From NCBI GenBank assembly GCA_964390545.1, contig CAYMJV010000025.1, positions 1 to 35,904 on the forward strand: a stretch of DNA of 35,904 nucleotides, in the 5' to 3' direction. Each line of letters opens with the position of its first letter. The first letter of the stretch is position 1. This DNA is from CAYMJV01 sp964390545 (GTDB lineage: Bacteria; Desulfobacterota; BSN033; UBA1163). Shown here one piece after another: positions 15,819 through 23,966 of the stretch. A program made the translations under genes and the position numbers. The notes under the pieces were generated by a model. That model was given only the letters and a program-made list of their open reading frames with translations, had not been told where the DNA came from and did not search any database.

Positions 15819-18407
15819 TTAGGAGAGTCGAGGTTGGACCTCCTCCATTTCATAAGACTCGATGATATCTCCCAGTTTGACATCGTTAAAATTCTCAATC
15901 CAGATGCCACATTCAAGACCTTGCGTACATTCCTTCATATCGTCCTTGAATCGTCGGAGGGAGGCGATACGGCTGTCATAGATCACGACATTATCTCTCA
16001 ATATCCTTGCATGGGATCCCCTCACCACCTTGCCGTCTAAAATCAGACTTCCAGCCACGGTGCCCACCTTTCGGATGTTGAACACCTCGATCACCTGGGC
16101 CCTCCCCAACAAATGCTCTTTATAGGTCGGTTCGAGTAACCCTTCTAAGGCCTTTCTGACATCATCAATGGCGTCGTAGATGATCGAATAGGTCCGGACG
16201 TCGACCTGTTCCTGTTCCGCGAGGCTCTGAGCCTTTGGCCCTGGCCTGACATTGAAGCCGATGATGATGGCATTGGAAGCAGCCGCCAAATTCACATCGG
16301 TTTCCGTAATTCCACCCACGGCATCATGAATGAGATTGACCTTGACCGCATCGGTGGAGATTTTTTTCAAGGCCTCCTTGACCGCTTCGATCGATCCCTG
16401 GACATCGGCCTTGATGATCACGTTCAGCTCTTTAATCTCTCCCTTCTTAATCTTATCATAAAGCTCTTCGAGAGAGATTTTGCTCAACTTGGAGAGTTCT
16501 TTTTCACGGATCTTTTCCTGACGGTATAGACTGATCTGCTTGGCCATCCTCTCTTCAGAAACTACGATGAAGGGGTCTCCTGCCTCAGGGACATCGGTAA
16601 AGCCTATGACCTCCACAGGCATGGAAGGCCTGGCCCCTTCCATTTTTTGCCCTTTATCGTTCAGCATGGCCCGTACCCTGCCGTAATGGGAGCCTGCCAC
16701 AAAGACATCCCCGGCCTTCAAGGTCCCTTCCTGAACGAGCACCGTTGCCACCGGACCTCTTCCCTTGTCCAATTTTGCCTCGATGATGATTCCCCGAGCA
16801 GGTTTATCAGGATTGGCCTTTAACTCCAGGACCTCTGCTTGAAGAAGGATGGATTCCAACAGCTCCTTGATTCCCGCCTTCTGTTTCGCAGATACCTCGG
16901 CGAAGAGGGTATTCCCGCCCCATTGTTCCGGAACGAGACCGTAATCCGCCAAGTCCTTCTTTACCTTATCTGGATTCGCATTGGGTTTGTCAATCTTATT
17001 GATGGCCGCCACGATCGGCACTTTGGCCGCCCGAGCATGATCGATCGCCTCCTTCGTCTGCGGCATCACCCCATCATCTGCCGCGACCACCAGGACGACC
17101 ACATCCGTCACCTGAGCCCCTCTGGCCCTCATGGCGGTAAAAGCCTCGTGGCCGGGGGTATCAATGAAGACGACATGGCCATTGTCTAACTGAACATCAT
17201 AGGCACCGATATGCTGAGTGATCCCTCCGGCTTCCCCGCTCACCACATTTGTCTTTCGAATCGCATCCAAAAGCATCGTTTTTCCATGATCGACATGGCC
17301 CATGATCGTCACCACGGGGGGCCTCGGTATTAATTGTTCGGGTAAGTCCTCTTTTCTTTCGAGCAACTCCTGGCGCTCCAAGGAGACCTTCTCTACCTCA
17401 TAACCAAATTCACCCGCAACCAGAGAGGCCACATCCGCATCGATGACTTGGTTGATATTGACAAGGACACCCATGTCCATCAGTTTCTTAATCAACCCCC
17501 CCCCTTTGACCCCCATCCGTTTTGCAAGATCCGCCACTGTAATCACTTCAGCGATTCGAATGATTCTCTTAATAGGTTTGGGGACGGTCACCTCGGTCTT
17601 CTTCGATGTCTTCAATACGACCTTCCTCTTCATGGGTTTGAAGTATCGAGGGACGGCCTCGGTTTCCTTCTCGGGGTGCCCCTCGACTTCGATGTCTGAA
17701 TCCACCATCATCTTTTCTTCAACGAATCGGCGTTTCTTAACAAGCCCCTTCTTCTTCCCGCTGAGAGCAGCCAATCGTTCTTCCTCCAACAGTTGTTCCT
17801 TACTGGGGAGCTTTATCTCGGGCTTTTTAATGGGCGCTTCTTTTGGCTTGGATTCTTCCATTCCCCGTCTGGGCTCAATTTTCTTCTCTTCTTTGGGGAT
17901 GGGCTGGGAAGGAGCGGCTTCCCCCTTTGGTTTTGAAAGGATGACCGCCTTCCCCTCTCCCTTTGCGTCTGCCATTCCCATGGCTTCTTCGGCGGTCTTC
18001 TCAGCCTCTTTCCTTCCCTTGACCTCTGTAGCTGTTTCGGTGAGCTTGGCTGGCTTCTTGCTTTCTTTCGGAACCTTCCCCTCAATGGCAACTTTTTCCC
18101 TTACCTTCTCTTCGATCACCTCCGGTGGCGCAACAGTTACCACTTCCATGGGGGCAGGAACGGGAGGCTCTGGTTTTTCGAGGTGGTGGGTTCTTCTGCG
18201 GATGACGGTGGGTTTTACTCGTTTCTCTATAATCTCTTTTTCGGCATCTTTTTCAATGATCTTTTCGCCCGCCGGGGACACAGCCTTTTCAGCTTCGACC
18301 GGTGTCTTATCCTTTACCTTTACTCCCATCCGTCTTAGCTTCAAGAGCAGTTTTTCATCCTCCATCCCCACTTCGCGTGCTAGATCGAGGACTTTAATCT
18401 TCGCCAT
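15819..18407 (-). CDS. infB: Translation initiation factor IF-2
   Basis: GTPase that places initiator tRNA on the 30S subunit and promotes subunit joining. The N-terminal IF2 helical domain (MAKIKVLDLAREVGMEDEKL) is followed by a long Lys/Glu/Pro/Ala-rich linker to about residue 280. The second IF2 N-domain follows (VADLAKRMGVKGGGLIKKLM), then the G domain with GHVDHGKT near 370, DTPGHEAF and NKIDKPNANP. C-terminal domains end with an EF-Tu-like barrel. At 862 residues it is normal for this group. It lies 27 bases after ylxR. Confidence 0.98.
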   Translation of the reverse strand: MAKIKVLDLAREVGMEDEKLLLKLRRMGVKVKDKTPVEAEKAVSPAGEKIIEKDAEKEIIEKRVKPTVIRRRTHHLEKPEPPVPAPMEVVTVAPPEVIEEKVREKVAIEGKVPKESKKPAKLTETATEVKGRKEAEKTAEEAMGMADAKGEGKAVILSKPKGEAAPSQPIPKEEKKIEPRRGMEESKPKEAPIKKPEIKLPSKEQLLEEERLAALSGKKKGLVKKRRFVEEKMMVDSDIEVEGHPEKETEAVPRYFKPMKRKVVLKTSKKTEVTVPKPIKRIIRIAEVITVADLAKRMGVKGGGLIKKLMDMGVLVNINQVIDADVASLVAGEFGYEVEKVSLERQELLERKEDLPEQLIPRPPVVTIMGHVDHGKTMLLDAIRKTNVVSGEAGGITQHIGAYDVQLDNGHVVFIDTPGHEAFTAMRARGAQVTDVVVLVVAADDGVMPQTKEAIDHARAAKVPIVAAINKIDKPNANPDKVKKDLADYGLVPEQWGGNTLFAEVSAKQKAGIKELLESILLQAEVLELKANPDKPARGIIIEAKLDKGRGPVATVLVQEGTLKAGDVFVAGSHYGRVRAMLNDKGQKMEGARPSMPVEVIGFTDVPEAGDPFIVVSEERMAKQISLYRQEKIREKELSKLSKISLEELYDKIKKGEIKELNVIIKADVQGSIEAVKEALKKISTDAVKVNLIHDAVGGITETDVNLAAASNAIIIGFNVRPGPKAQSLAEQEQVDVRTYSIIYDAIDDVRKALEGLLEPTYKEHLLGRAQVIEVFNIRKVGTVAGSLILDGKVVRGSHARILRDNVVIYDSRIASLRRFKDDMKECTQGLECGIWIENFNDVKLGDIIESYEMEEVQPRLS

Positions 18408-18434
18408 TCCCTTTCCTCCTCCAGAGAGGCCCTT

Positions 18435-18695
18435 TCATCCACGGGGACCACCTTCGATCGATGGATGCCCGTGATCCATCAGTCCCAGGGTCCCTAAGCC
18501 TTTGATCTTTTTTTGTGCCATTTTCAGACACGACCGATCCGGACAGAGATAATAGCTTCGTCCATCGCCTTCCCTTGTTTCGCCAAGGGAAAACACCCCG
18601 TCAGAACTTTTAACCAAGCGAATCAACATCTCTTTCTTCTTCCTCTGATGGCAACCCATACACATTCTGACGGGGACATGACCTCTTTTACTCAT
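18435..18695 (-). CDS. ylxR: YlxR-like RNA-binding protein (DUF448)
   Basis: Small basic protein of the nusA-infB operon; family members bind RNA and one has been linked to RNase P or nucleoid function. Conserved features are VRMCMGCHQRKKKEMLIRLV and GRSYYLCPDRSCLKMAQKK. The Cys residues C-x2-C and C-x5-C are present. I chose the ATG at 18695 because AAGGA lies 7 bases upstream of it; an in-frame ATG at 18713 is less well supported. It overlaps the nusA 3' end by 8 bases. The C-terminal tail (DHGHPSIEGGPRG) is variable. Confidence 0.92.
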   Translation of the reverse strand: MSKRGHVPVRMCMGCHQRKKKEMLIRLVKSSDGVFSLGETREGDGRSYYLCPDRSCLKMAQKKIKGLGTLGLMDHGHPSIEGGPRG

Positions 18696-20172
18696 GTGCG
18701 GTTCCTTCCGCATAACGCTGTGCTGCCTGGATCAGTTTTTCTGCCTTCTTGACCCCAATCCCCGGCAAGGCAGAAAGGCCTTCGACATCAGCCTTCAGGA
18801 TATCTTGAACGGTTTTCAACCCATGGGTCTTCAATATTTCAGCCGTCTTCTCCCCTACCCCTTCGATTTGATCCACCGGACCCGGGGCAGATGGCGCAGA
18901 AGAAGGTTGTTCTCCCGGGGGTGCTTCTTTAACGCCCTCTTCCCCTCGGGCCATTCTCAGAGCTCCTTCAACAATTTCGACGGCCTTCTCCTTTTCGATC
19001 CCGAGAACTTTAGCTAATTCTTCCGGGTCGACCTCACCCACCTCTTTGATGGATCGGAATCCTTCGTTATAGAGAACACGGCTGTGGACATCCCCAATAT
19101 AAGGGAGGTTCTTAAAACCCTCCAGAATTTCGCTGGAGATCTTCTCCATCTTTGACTCACTCTTGATATCGATCTTCCAACCCGTCAACTTGGAAGCCAA
19201 TCGGACGTTCTGACCTTTTTTCCCGATCGCTAAAGAGAGTTGATCGTCGGCGACCACGACTTCCATGTAGCGATTTTCCTCGTCGATATAGACCCTGGAG
19301 ATTTTTGCCGGCGCAAGACCATTGCAAACATATTTCGCTTGATCCTGATTCCAGGGAATAATATCAATCCTCTCTCCCCGAAGTTCCTGGACCACACTTT
19401 GGACTCTCGATCCCTTCATCCCCACGCAGGCCCCTACCGGATCGACATCTCGATTCGAACTATAGACAGAAATCTTGGCCCTCTCCCCAGGTTCCCGGGC
19501 GGCGCTGATAATCTTGATCACCCCTTCCGAAATTTCAGGAACCTCCATTTCGAAGAGCTTGATGACGAAGCCCGGGTGTGTCCTCGACAGGAAGATCTGC
19601 GGCCCCTTTGAATTCCTTTGGACATCAAGAATGTAAGACCGAAGACGCTCTCCCTGTCTGTAGACTTCACCAGGAATCTGTTCCTTTGCAAAGAGAACGG
19701 CTTCTGCTCTGCCGATGTTGATATAGGTATTCCCCTTTTCCATTCGTTGAACGGTTCCGCTGACGATATCTGCCTTGCGGTCCTTGAATTCATTGTAGAT
19801 ATTTTCCCGTTCTGCATCCCGGACCCTCTGGATGATCACCTGTTTTGCCGTCTGGGCTCCGATCCGCCCGAAATCCGTATTGAGTTTTACTCCCAAGCTA
19901 TCACCGATTTGAGCCTCGCTATCCAGATCCTTTGCTTCCTGGAGAGAAATTTCGGTCGCCGGATTCGTGATCTCTTCGACCACCTGCTTGAATTGGAATA
20001 ACTCCACCTCTCCTGCTTCCTCATTAAAATGGACTTCAATCTCGCCCTGATGCCCATACTTTTTTCTGGAGGCAGTGAGAACGGCCTGTTCCAATGCTTC
20101 AATGATCACCTTCCGGTCGATCCCTTTATCTTTTCCCACCTGATCAATAATAAAACTTAGATTCGATGGCAT
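18688..20172 (-). CDS. nusA: Transcription termination/antitermination protein NusA
   Basis: Binds RNA polymerase and controls pausing, termination and antitermination. Domains in order are the N-terminal domain (FIIDQVGKDKGIDRKVIIEA), S1 (near 135-200), two KH domains (GACVGMKGSRVQSVVQELRG and SLAIGKKGQNVRLASKL), and a C-terminal helix-hairpin-helix region (VEGLSALPGIGVKKAEKLIQ near 465). The ATG at 20172 is chosen for GGGAGA upstream and because 494 residues starting MPSNLSF fits the family. It begins 16 bases after rimP. NusA's own role in termination makes the terminator in this operon's leader (20686-20717) notable. Confidence 0.97.
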   Translation of the reverse strand: MPSNLSFIIDQVGKDKGIDRKVIIEALEQAVLTASRKKYGHQGEIEVHFNEEAGEVELFQFKQVVEEITNPATEISLQEAKDLDSEAQIGDSLGVKLNTDFGRIGAQTAKQVIIQRVRDAERENIYNEFKDRKADIVSGTVQRMEKGNTYINIGRAEAVLFAKEQIPGEVYRQGERLRSYILDVQRNSKGPQIFLSRTHPGFVIKLFEMEVPEISEGVIKIISAAREPGERAKISVYSSNRDVDPVGACVGMKGSRVQSVVQELRGERIDIIPWNQDQAKYVCNGLAPAKISRVYIDEENRYMEVVVADDQLSLAIGKKGQNVRLASKLTGWKIDIKSESKMEKISSEILEGFKNLPYIGDVHSRVLYNEGFRSIKEVGEVDPEELAKVLGIEKEKAVEIVEGALRMARGEEGVKEAPPGEQPSSAPSAPGPVDQIEGVGEKTAEILKTHGLKTVQDILKADVEGLSALPGIGVKKAEKLIQAAQRYAEGTAHE

Positions 20173-20188
20173 ATGGATCTCTCCCTGT

Positions 20189-20650
20189 CTAAAATTCAAT
20201 CTCCAAATTGGCCTTGGCTATCTTGGCCAGGGGGATCTGAACGATCCCTTCCTCCATCTCTAACTCGATTTGGTTATTCGAAACCCCCAAAAGTTTCCCT
20301 TTGAATTGTTGGTGGCTGTTGATCGGATCGACCGTTCTCAGCTTGATCAAACGATTACAGTGTTTGATAAAATCCTTTTCGCTTCTTAATGGACGGGTAA
20401 GACCTGGAGAGGAGACTTCCAGGACATAAGGCGCTGAAATGAAGTCCTCCACATCCAGCTCCCTTCCAACCGTTTGGCTGACGCGACCACAATCATCGAG
20501 GGTGACCCCTCCCTCCTTGTCGATCGTGAGACGGAGGACCCATCCTCTGGCCTCTCTTCGATAATCGATCTCCACTAACTCCATTCCTTCATTCATCAAG
20601 ATGGGATCCGCAATCGCACGAACACGCTCTACAATCTCTTTTGGAACCAT
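20189..20650 (-). CDS. rimP: Ribosome maturation factor RimP
   Basis: Required for 30S subunit maturation. The sequence shows EGMELVEIDYRREARGWVL, the DDCGRVSQTVGRELDVED stretch, and YVLEVSSPGLTRPLRSEKDF, all typical; 153 residues is normal. It is the first gene of the operon that runs to dut. Its Shine-Dalgarno GAGGGGA lies 5 bases before the ATG and is itself one arm of a short hairpin at 20656-20668, so start-site access may be controlled. Confidence 0.96.
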   Translation of the reverse strand: MVPKEIVERVRAIADPILMNEGMELVEIDYRREARGWVLRLTIDKEGGVTLDDCGRVSQTVGRELDVEDFISAPYVLEVSSPGLTRPLRSEKDFIKHCNRLIKLRTVDPINSHQQFKGKLLGVSNNQIELEMEEGIVQIPLAKIAKANLEIEF

Positions 20651-20655
20651 TCGAT

Positions 20656-20668
20656 TCCCCTCAGGGGA
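20656..20668 (-). promoter_or_regulatory. Hairpin that hides the rimP Shine-Dalgarno site
   Basis: Read on the minus strand, TCCCC and GGGGA form a 5-base stem around a 3-base loop. The 3' arm is the core of the rimP Shine-Dalgarno sequence. Such a short stem could lower initiation unless opened by ribosomes, protein or an alternative fold. Confidence 0.45.
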
Positions 20669-20685
20669 GATGGCTGTTGGGTTTT

Positions 20686-20717
20686 AAAAAAAAAGCGGGC
20701 AACACAGCCCGCTTTTT
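20686..20717 (-). terminator. Intrinsic terminator in the rimP leader
   Basis: On the minus strand, GCGGGC (20712-20707) and GCCCGC (20700-20695) form a perfect G+C stem with a 6-base loop, followed directly by nine T residues (20694-20686). Only 35 bases separate it from the rimP ATG, too few to hold a separate promoter. The best promoter lies upstream of it (20743-20771), so transcription of the operon appears to run through this terminator. It could also serve the lapA-HIT genes upstream. An A-tract on the other side would also allow termination on the plus strand. Confidence 0.85.
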
Positions 20718-20742
20718 CAGCAGACCCATTAATTTACAATTA

Positions 20743-20771
20743 TTTATATACCATTCCTCAATGAATTGCAA
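20743..20771 (-). promoter_or_regulatory. Predicted promoter of the rimP-nusA-infB operon
   Basis: On the minus strand, TTGCAA (20771-20766) and TATAAA (20748-20743) are spaced by exactly 17 bases. Transcription would start near 20736 and enter the terminator hairpin within about 20 bases. Prediction from sequence only. Confidence 0.45.
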
Positions 20772-20928
20772 GAAAAATTTTCCCGAGAATCAGGGTGCGA
20801 AATTCCTCGGATTGCGTAAAATGTAGACAATGGGAGAGTTGACGGAGTCTTGTTCCAAACGGTGGATCCCCTGGCCCGTTTCCATTCGGATAGGAATTCT
20901 ATCGCCTGAATCATTTCAACTCATCATT

Positions 20929-21252
20929 TTATTTGAGAGAGGGAGATTTCTCGTATCTCAAGCCGCTCAAGGATTGAATTTCTTTCTCCAATCTTTCGAT
21001 CATTCTCTGATTTTGGCGCAGAGTTTTTTTCAACTGAAAATGCCTGTAGAGATCACCGAGACCGCCGATCAGGACCCCTAGGAAGATAGAACAGAGAATC
21101 ACTAAAAAGAGAGGAATTTTCGGTACTTCCCATAAATAGTTGTGAAGGGGGTAAAGTCCAAAACGAAGAATGACTTCATCCTTGTTCTGCATTGAAAAAA
21201 GGATGACACATAAGAAAACAACCATCCAGAAAATCGTCTTCGCCCATTTCAC
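20929..21252 (-). CDS. LapA-like membrane protein (DUF1049)
   Basis: A 107-residue protein with two membrane segments, at about residues 5-22 and 45-70, and a charged coiled-coil tail rich in Leu, Arg, Lys and Glu (LKKTLRQNQRMIERLEKEIQ). This is the lipopolysaccharide assembly protein A / DUF1049 shape. In Escherichia coli the family member LapA works with LapB in controlling LPS synthesis. That role is not shown here. Its ATG overlaps the HIT gene's stop in an ATGA junction, so the two are coupled. Confidence 0.85.
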   Translation of the reverse strand: MKWAKTIFWMVVFLCVILFSMQNKDEVILRFGLYPLHNYLWEVPKIPLFLVILCSIFLGVLIGGLGDLYRHFQLKKTLRQNQRMIERLEKEIQSLSGLRYEKSPSLK

Positions 21253-21767
21253 TTTTTCCGCCCTCCTTTCTGACTTTTTTCCAGAAATGAAAAGTCCCTA
21301 AAGGCAGAGTGAAGCTTATGATAGGTGTTTTCCAGATATTCCGGGATGATTTTGGTTTCACCTAACACAGGCATGAAATTCGTATCCCCTGTCCATCGCG
21401 GAACTATGTGAAAATGAATGTGTTTTTCCCCAGCGCCTCCAACGACGCCAAGGTTAATTCCAATGTTGAAGCCATGGGGTTTAAGGGTTTTTTTCAACAC
21501 CCGGGTCGATGTTTTGAGCAGAAAAAATAGGTCTTCCAGTTCTTCATGACGTAATTGCTCCAAGTAAAAGGAGTGACGTTTTGGCACGATCATGAGATGG
21601 CCGTTGTTATACGGGAATCTGTTCATCATGACGAAGGCATATCGGCTCCGAAATAGGATGAGATTCTTTCTATCTTTCTTCTCCTTCGGTTTCTTGCAGA
21701 AGATGCACCCCTTCTGCTTCCTGCTCAAAATATAGTCCATTCTCCATGGAGACCAGAGATATTTCAT
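21249..21767 (-). CDS. HIT-family nucleotide hydrolase/phosphorylase (Ap4A type)
   Basis: The histidine triad HIHFHIVPRW is near residue 117, and the N-terminal MKYLWSPWRMDYI is typical of the Ap4A phosphorylase-like branch. An early CIFCKKPKEK pair of cysteines may bind zinc. Enzymes of this branch act on dinucleoside polyphosphates or related adenylated compounds. At 172 residues it is complete. No clear Shine-Dalgarno site precedes the ATG. Confidence 0.93.
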   Translation of the reverse strand: MKYLWSPWRMDYILSRKQKGCIFCKKPKEKKDRKNLILFRSRYAFVMMNRFPYNNGHLMIVPKRHSFYLEQLRHEELEDLFFLLKTSTRVLKKTLKPHGFNIGINLGVVGGAGEKHIHFHIVPRWTGDTNFMPVLGETKIIPEYLENTYHKLHSAFRDFSFLEKSQKGGRKK

Positions 21768-21784
21768 CGTTATTAAGAGATCAG

Positions 21785-21856
21785 TTGGATGGGGTCCCCT
21801 TTTTAGAAATAGGAGCAGTGAAGGATAGGAGAAACCCTCTGGGGGGGACCATCCAA
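21785..21856. repeat. Long-armed inverted repeat between the HIT and HNH genes
   Basis: TTGGATGGGGTCCCC (21785-21799) pairs with GGGGGGACCATCCAA (21842-21856) as two stems (6 and 7 base pairs) with one bulged base, around about 42 bases. There is no T-tract on either side. It lies downstream of the HNH gene and upstream of the HIT gene and could be a processing signal or remnant of a small element. Confidence 0.5.
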
Positions 21857-21956
21857 TTCTTGCTCAAATCCAATCCCAATCGGAATTTGAGAATACCTTG
21901 ATAGATCGAACTTGAATCCCTCTTCGAAAACGATAAGCAAGGGTGCATGAAAAAGG

Positions 21957-22481
21957 TTAAGAAGTCAGTTCAAGATTAAGGTAAAGATAGTCTTTCCATG
22001 GAGCTGGGGTTTCGTCGATCCCAAGGCTCATGGTCAAGAGGGGTATCCAAATAGGGGCCCTTGGTTTTCGAATTAGGGACATTCCTGCTTCTTCGGGTGT
22101 TCTACCTCCCTTTTTCAGATTGCAGGCCAGGCAACAGGTAACGACATTCGTCCATTCGGTCTGGCCTCCTTTTGAACGTGGGATGACATGATCATAGGTT
22201 AAGTATTTGTGCTCAAAAGGAGTTCCACAATACTGACACCTTCTCCCATCCCGCACGTAAAGGTTCTGACGAGAAAATTTTACAATGGGCGTCCTTCTCT
22301 TAATAAATCGATTCAACCGGATGACCGCAGGGAGTCTTAGGGCGAAGCTTACGCCCCTGATGAATCGCTCGTATTCTTGGATAACCTCCACCTTTTCGAG
22401 CATCACCATGATGACTGCTTTTTTCCAGGTGATGACTTTGAGGGGTTCAAAAGTGGAATTGAGAAGTAATGTCCACTCCAT
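21957..22481 (-). CDS. HNH endonuclease domain protein
   Basis: A 174-residue protein of the stand-alone HNH family common in bacteria. The N-terminal LLNSTFEPLKVITWKKAVIM is the conserved start of this family. The HNH core is VRDGRRCQYCG, then LTYDHVIPRSKGGQTEW, then VVTCCLACNLKKGGRTPEEA. The two CxxC pairs bind structural zinc and the DH pair is catalytic. Function is not known for this family; members are often housekeeping-like and widely conserved. A good promoter sits about 40 bases upstream; no clear ribosome site is seen. Confidence 0.93.
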   Translation of the reverse strand: MEWTLLLNSTFEPLKVITWKKAVIMVMLEKVEVIQEYERFIRGVSFALRLPAVIRLNRFIKRRTPIVKFSRQNLYVRDGRRCQYCGTPFEHKYLTYDHVIPRSKGGQTEWTNVVTCCLACNLKKGGRTPEEAGMSLIRKPRAPIWIPLLTMSLGIDETPAPWKDYLYLNLELTS

Positions 22482-22523
22482 AAGGTGGCAACAAAATCAG
22501 AATTTCCCTTTGAATTTTGCAGA

Positions 22524-22552
22524 TATATAGCGATTTTTATTCGAATTGTCAA
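22524..22552 (-). promoter_or_regulatory. Strong predicted promoter of the HNH gene
   Basis: On the minus strand, a perfect TTGACA (22552-22547) and TATATA (22529-22524) are separated by 17 bases. The HNH ATG is at 22481, so the leader is roughly 35 bases. Confidence 0.65.
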
Positions 22553-22573
22553 GCATTTTTTAGGCTATGGGCA

Positions 22574-22719
22574 CACCATTGTGGGAAAATACTGCAGAAT
22601 GCCTCGTCCCGCCACAGGCGGGATGTGGCGGGATCTTCGCTCTTTTTAATACATACAGGAGATTCTCGTTCAAGAGGGTTGGATCAGAATAGGCGTGGAT
22701 GATATTTTCCCACATGGTG
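22574..22719. mobile_element. MITE-like element with long terminal inverted repeats
   Basis: The left end CACCATTGTGGGAAAATA (22574-22591) and the right end TATTTTCCCACATGGTG (22703-22719) are reverse complements apart from one missing base. They enclose a 10-base-pair hairpin with arms TCCCGCCACA (22607-22616) and TGTGGCGGGA (22624-22633). No coding sequence and no clear target-site duplication were seen. The size, 146 bases, fits a miniature element. Confidence 0.55.
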
Positions 22720-23078
22720 AACAATTCTTGTCAGCATTGGCCTGAAAGCGCTATGTAAATTAATCCCTGTAATATAAATTGCTCTTAAATATCAATAGGT
22801 TCTATGAATAGTCTGGATTTGTTTGAATTGGCAAAAAATTTGCAAGTCGCCCTGATGAGAGATGGTATGTTTTCAAAGAACATGTCCATTTCAACAAAAA
22901 GGACTGCATGGGCGATTTTATTAAAGATTCATCTTCCCCTCTTAGAACTGATCGTTGTTGAAGAGATTTCGTCCTGGGTGATGAAGGTTTTCTATTAAAG
23001 ATCGGATCAAAATTGTTTGACAATCAAACCCGCTTCTGTTAGAACGTCATTGAAATCGTAATTAAGGGAGGGATTCTT
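22720..23078. other. Intergenic stretch with no confident gene
   Basis: It holds the promoter at 23017-23045. A 64-codon plus-strand open frame at 22804-22998 has only a weak ribosome site and no recognisable family, so I do not call it. The remainder is A/T-rich and unremarkable. Confidence 0.5.
23017..23045 (+). promoter_or_regulatory. Predicted promoter of the small membrane protein gene
   Basis: A perfect TTGACA (23017-23022) and TAGAAC (23040-23045) are separated by 17 bases, about 33 bases before the ATG at 23079. Confidence 0.55.
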
Positions 23079-23378
23079 ATGAAAGGATTAGGGAGATCAA
23101 TCTTTTTACTGGTGCTTATTTCATTTTTGATTGGATTCTTGGGTTCAAATGGATGGGCTCAGGAGACGAAAATTAGCAATGATGAATTGAACATTGCAGA
23201 TCTATTTATTGCACGGCCCCTTGGGGTCCTAGCCGCTGCGGGAGGAACGGTTCTGTTTATTGCTTCTCTCCCCTTTACACTACCCACCAGAAGCGCAGGG
23301 GACTCCTTCAATTTGTTTGTGGTCGAGCCCTGGAAGTTCTCTTTTGTCAGAGACTTTCCGGATGAAAGCATTTATTAG
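23079..23378 (+). CDS. Small exported or membrane protein, function unknown
   Basis: A 99-residue protein with a clear N-terminal signal or anchor (residues 8-28, ending near GWAQ) and a second hydrophobic stretch, ARPLGVLAAAGGTVLFIASL, near residues 45-65. The C-terminal part ends FVVEPWKFSFVRDFPDESIY. I recall similar small proteins with an ARPLG...FTLP region and a PxKFxFxRxFPD end in delta-proteobacteria, but no function. GGAGG lies 7 bases before the ATG and a good promoter precedes it. It converges on the small gene at 23392. Confidence 0.8.
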   Translation: MKGLGRSIFLLVLISFLIGFLGSNGWAQETKISNDELNIADLFIARPLGVLAAAGGTVLFIASLPFTLPTRSAGDSFNLFVVEPWKFSFVRDFPDESIY

Positions 23379-23391
23379 TAGAGAGATCCCT

Positions 23392-23580
23392 TCACCAGAT
23401 TTCCTTTTCCCGTGGCTCTCCCTTTAATTTACGATGACAAAAGGGACAGGGTTTGCCTTCGTGAATGAGCACCTCTTTCATCATCTCTACCAATTCACTA
23501 TCTTCTAAAATCTGCTTCACAATGTGAGGGTGAGGTTTCCGGTCAAATTTACGGTACGGGAAGCTACTTTTTCCGCCCAT
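23392..23580 (-). CDS. Small CxxC protein, function unknown
   Basis: A 62-residue protein starting MGGKSSFPYRKFDRK, with a Cys pair in KPCPFCHRKL that could form half of a zinc site. It also has an amphipathic Glu-rich helix, VKQILEDSELVEMMKEVL. The start at 23580 is chosen because AAGGAG lies 7 bases upstream, one of the best ribosome sites in the area. I do not recognise the family. Its stop is 13 bases from that of the convergent gene. Confidence 0.65.
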   Translation of the reverse strand: MGGKSSFPYRKFDRKPHPHIVKQILEDSELVEMMKEVLIHEGKPCPFCHRKLKGEPREKEIW

Positions 23581-23966
23581 ATTTTTTCTCCTTGGCCCCA
23601 ATTATAAAGCCTCCTCATCGTTTTGGCAAGGAGAGTTTTGGGCTGGTAAGCATCTCTTTTCTTGTGATGAAAACCGGGAAAGAAACTAGGGGCACCAGTT
23701 GATCGGGGACGAAGTAGACGGGCCAGCGGAGAAAGATTTAGAGCGGAACCTCTTATCGATTTGATTCGAGGTCCCTCAAGCCATGAGAAAAGCTCCTTTT
23801 CCATGACTACGAAAGTTACCCCTGACAGTCCAAGAGCAACCGCAATTCTAAAGCTTTCGAAGTCTGGTCCGTCTGCTTCTACGAAGCTCACCCTGTCATC
23901 ACGGAGTTGGAGATGCTTCCTTTGGGCTTTGGAATTTAGGGTTCGTTGAAAAGAGGAAGGACCTTG
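23581..23966. other. Intergenic stretch with a doubtful open frame
   Basis: A 124-codon minus-strand frame (GTG at 23891 to 23517) crosses most of this region and overlaps the small CxxC gene out of frame. It lacks a ribosome site and matches nothing I know. It may be a decayed gene. Nothing else is visible. Confidence 0.4.

Noticed and set aside
17443..18474. Long plus-strand open frame of 343 codons opposite infB
   Set aside because: It is the antisense shadow of the infB N-terminal linker, rich in Ser/Phe/Pro as expected from reversed Lys/Glu codons, with no family resemblance.
22804..22998. Plus-strand open frame of 64 codons before the small membrane protein
   Set aside because: Only a weak AGG ahead of the ATG and no recognisable family; could be real but cannot be supported.
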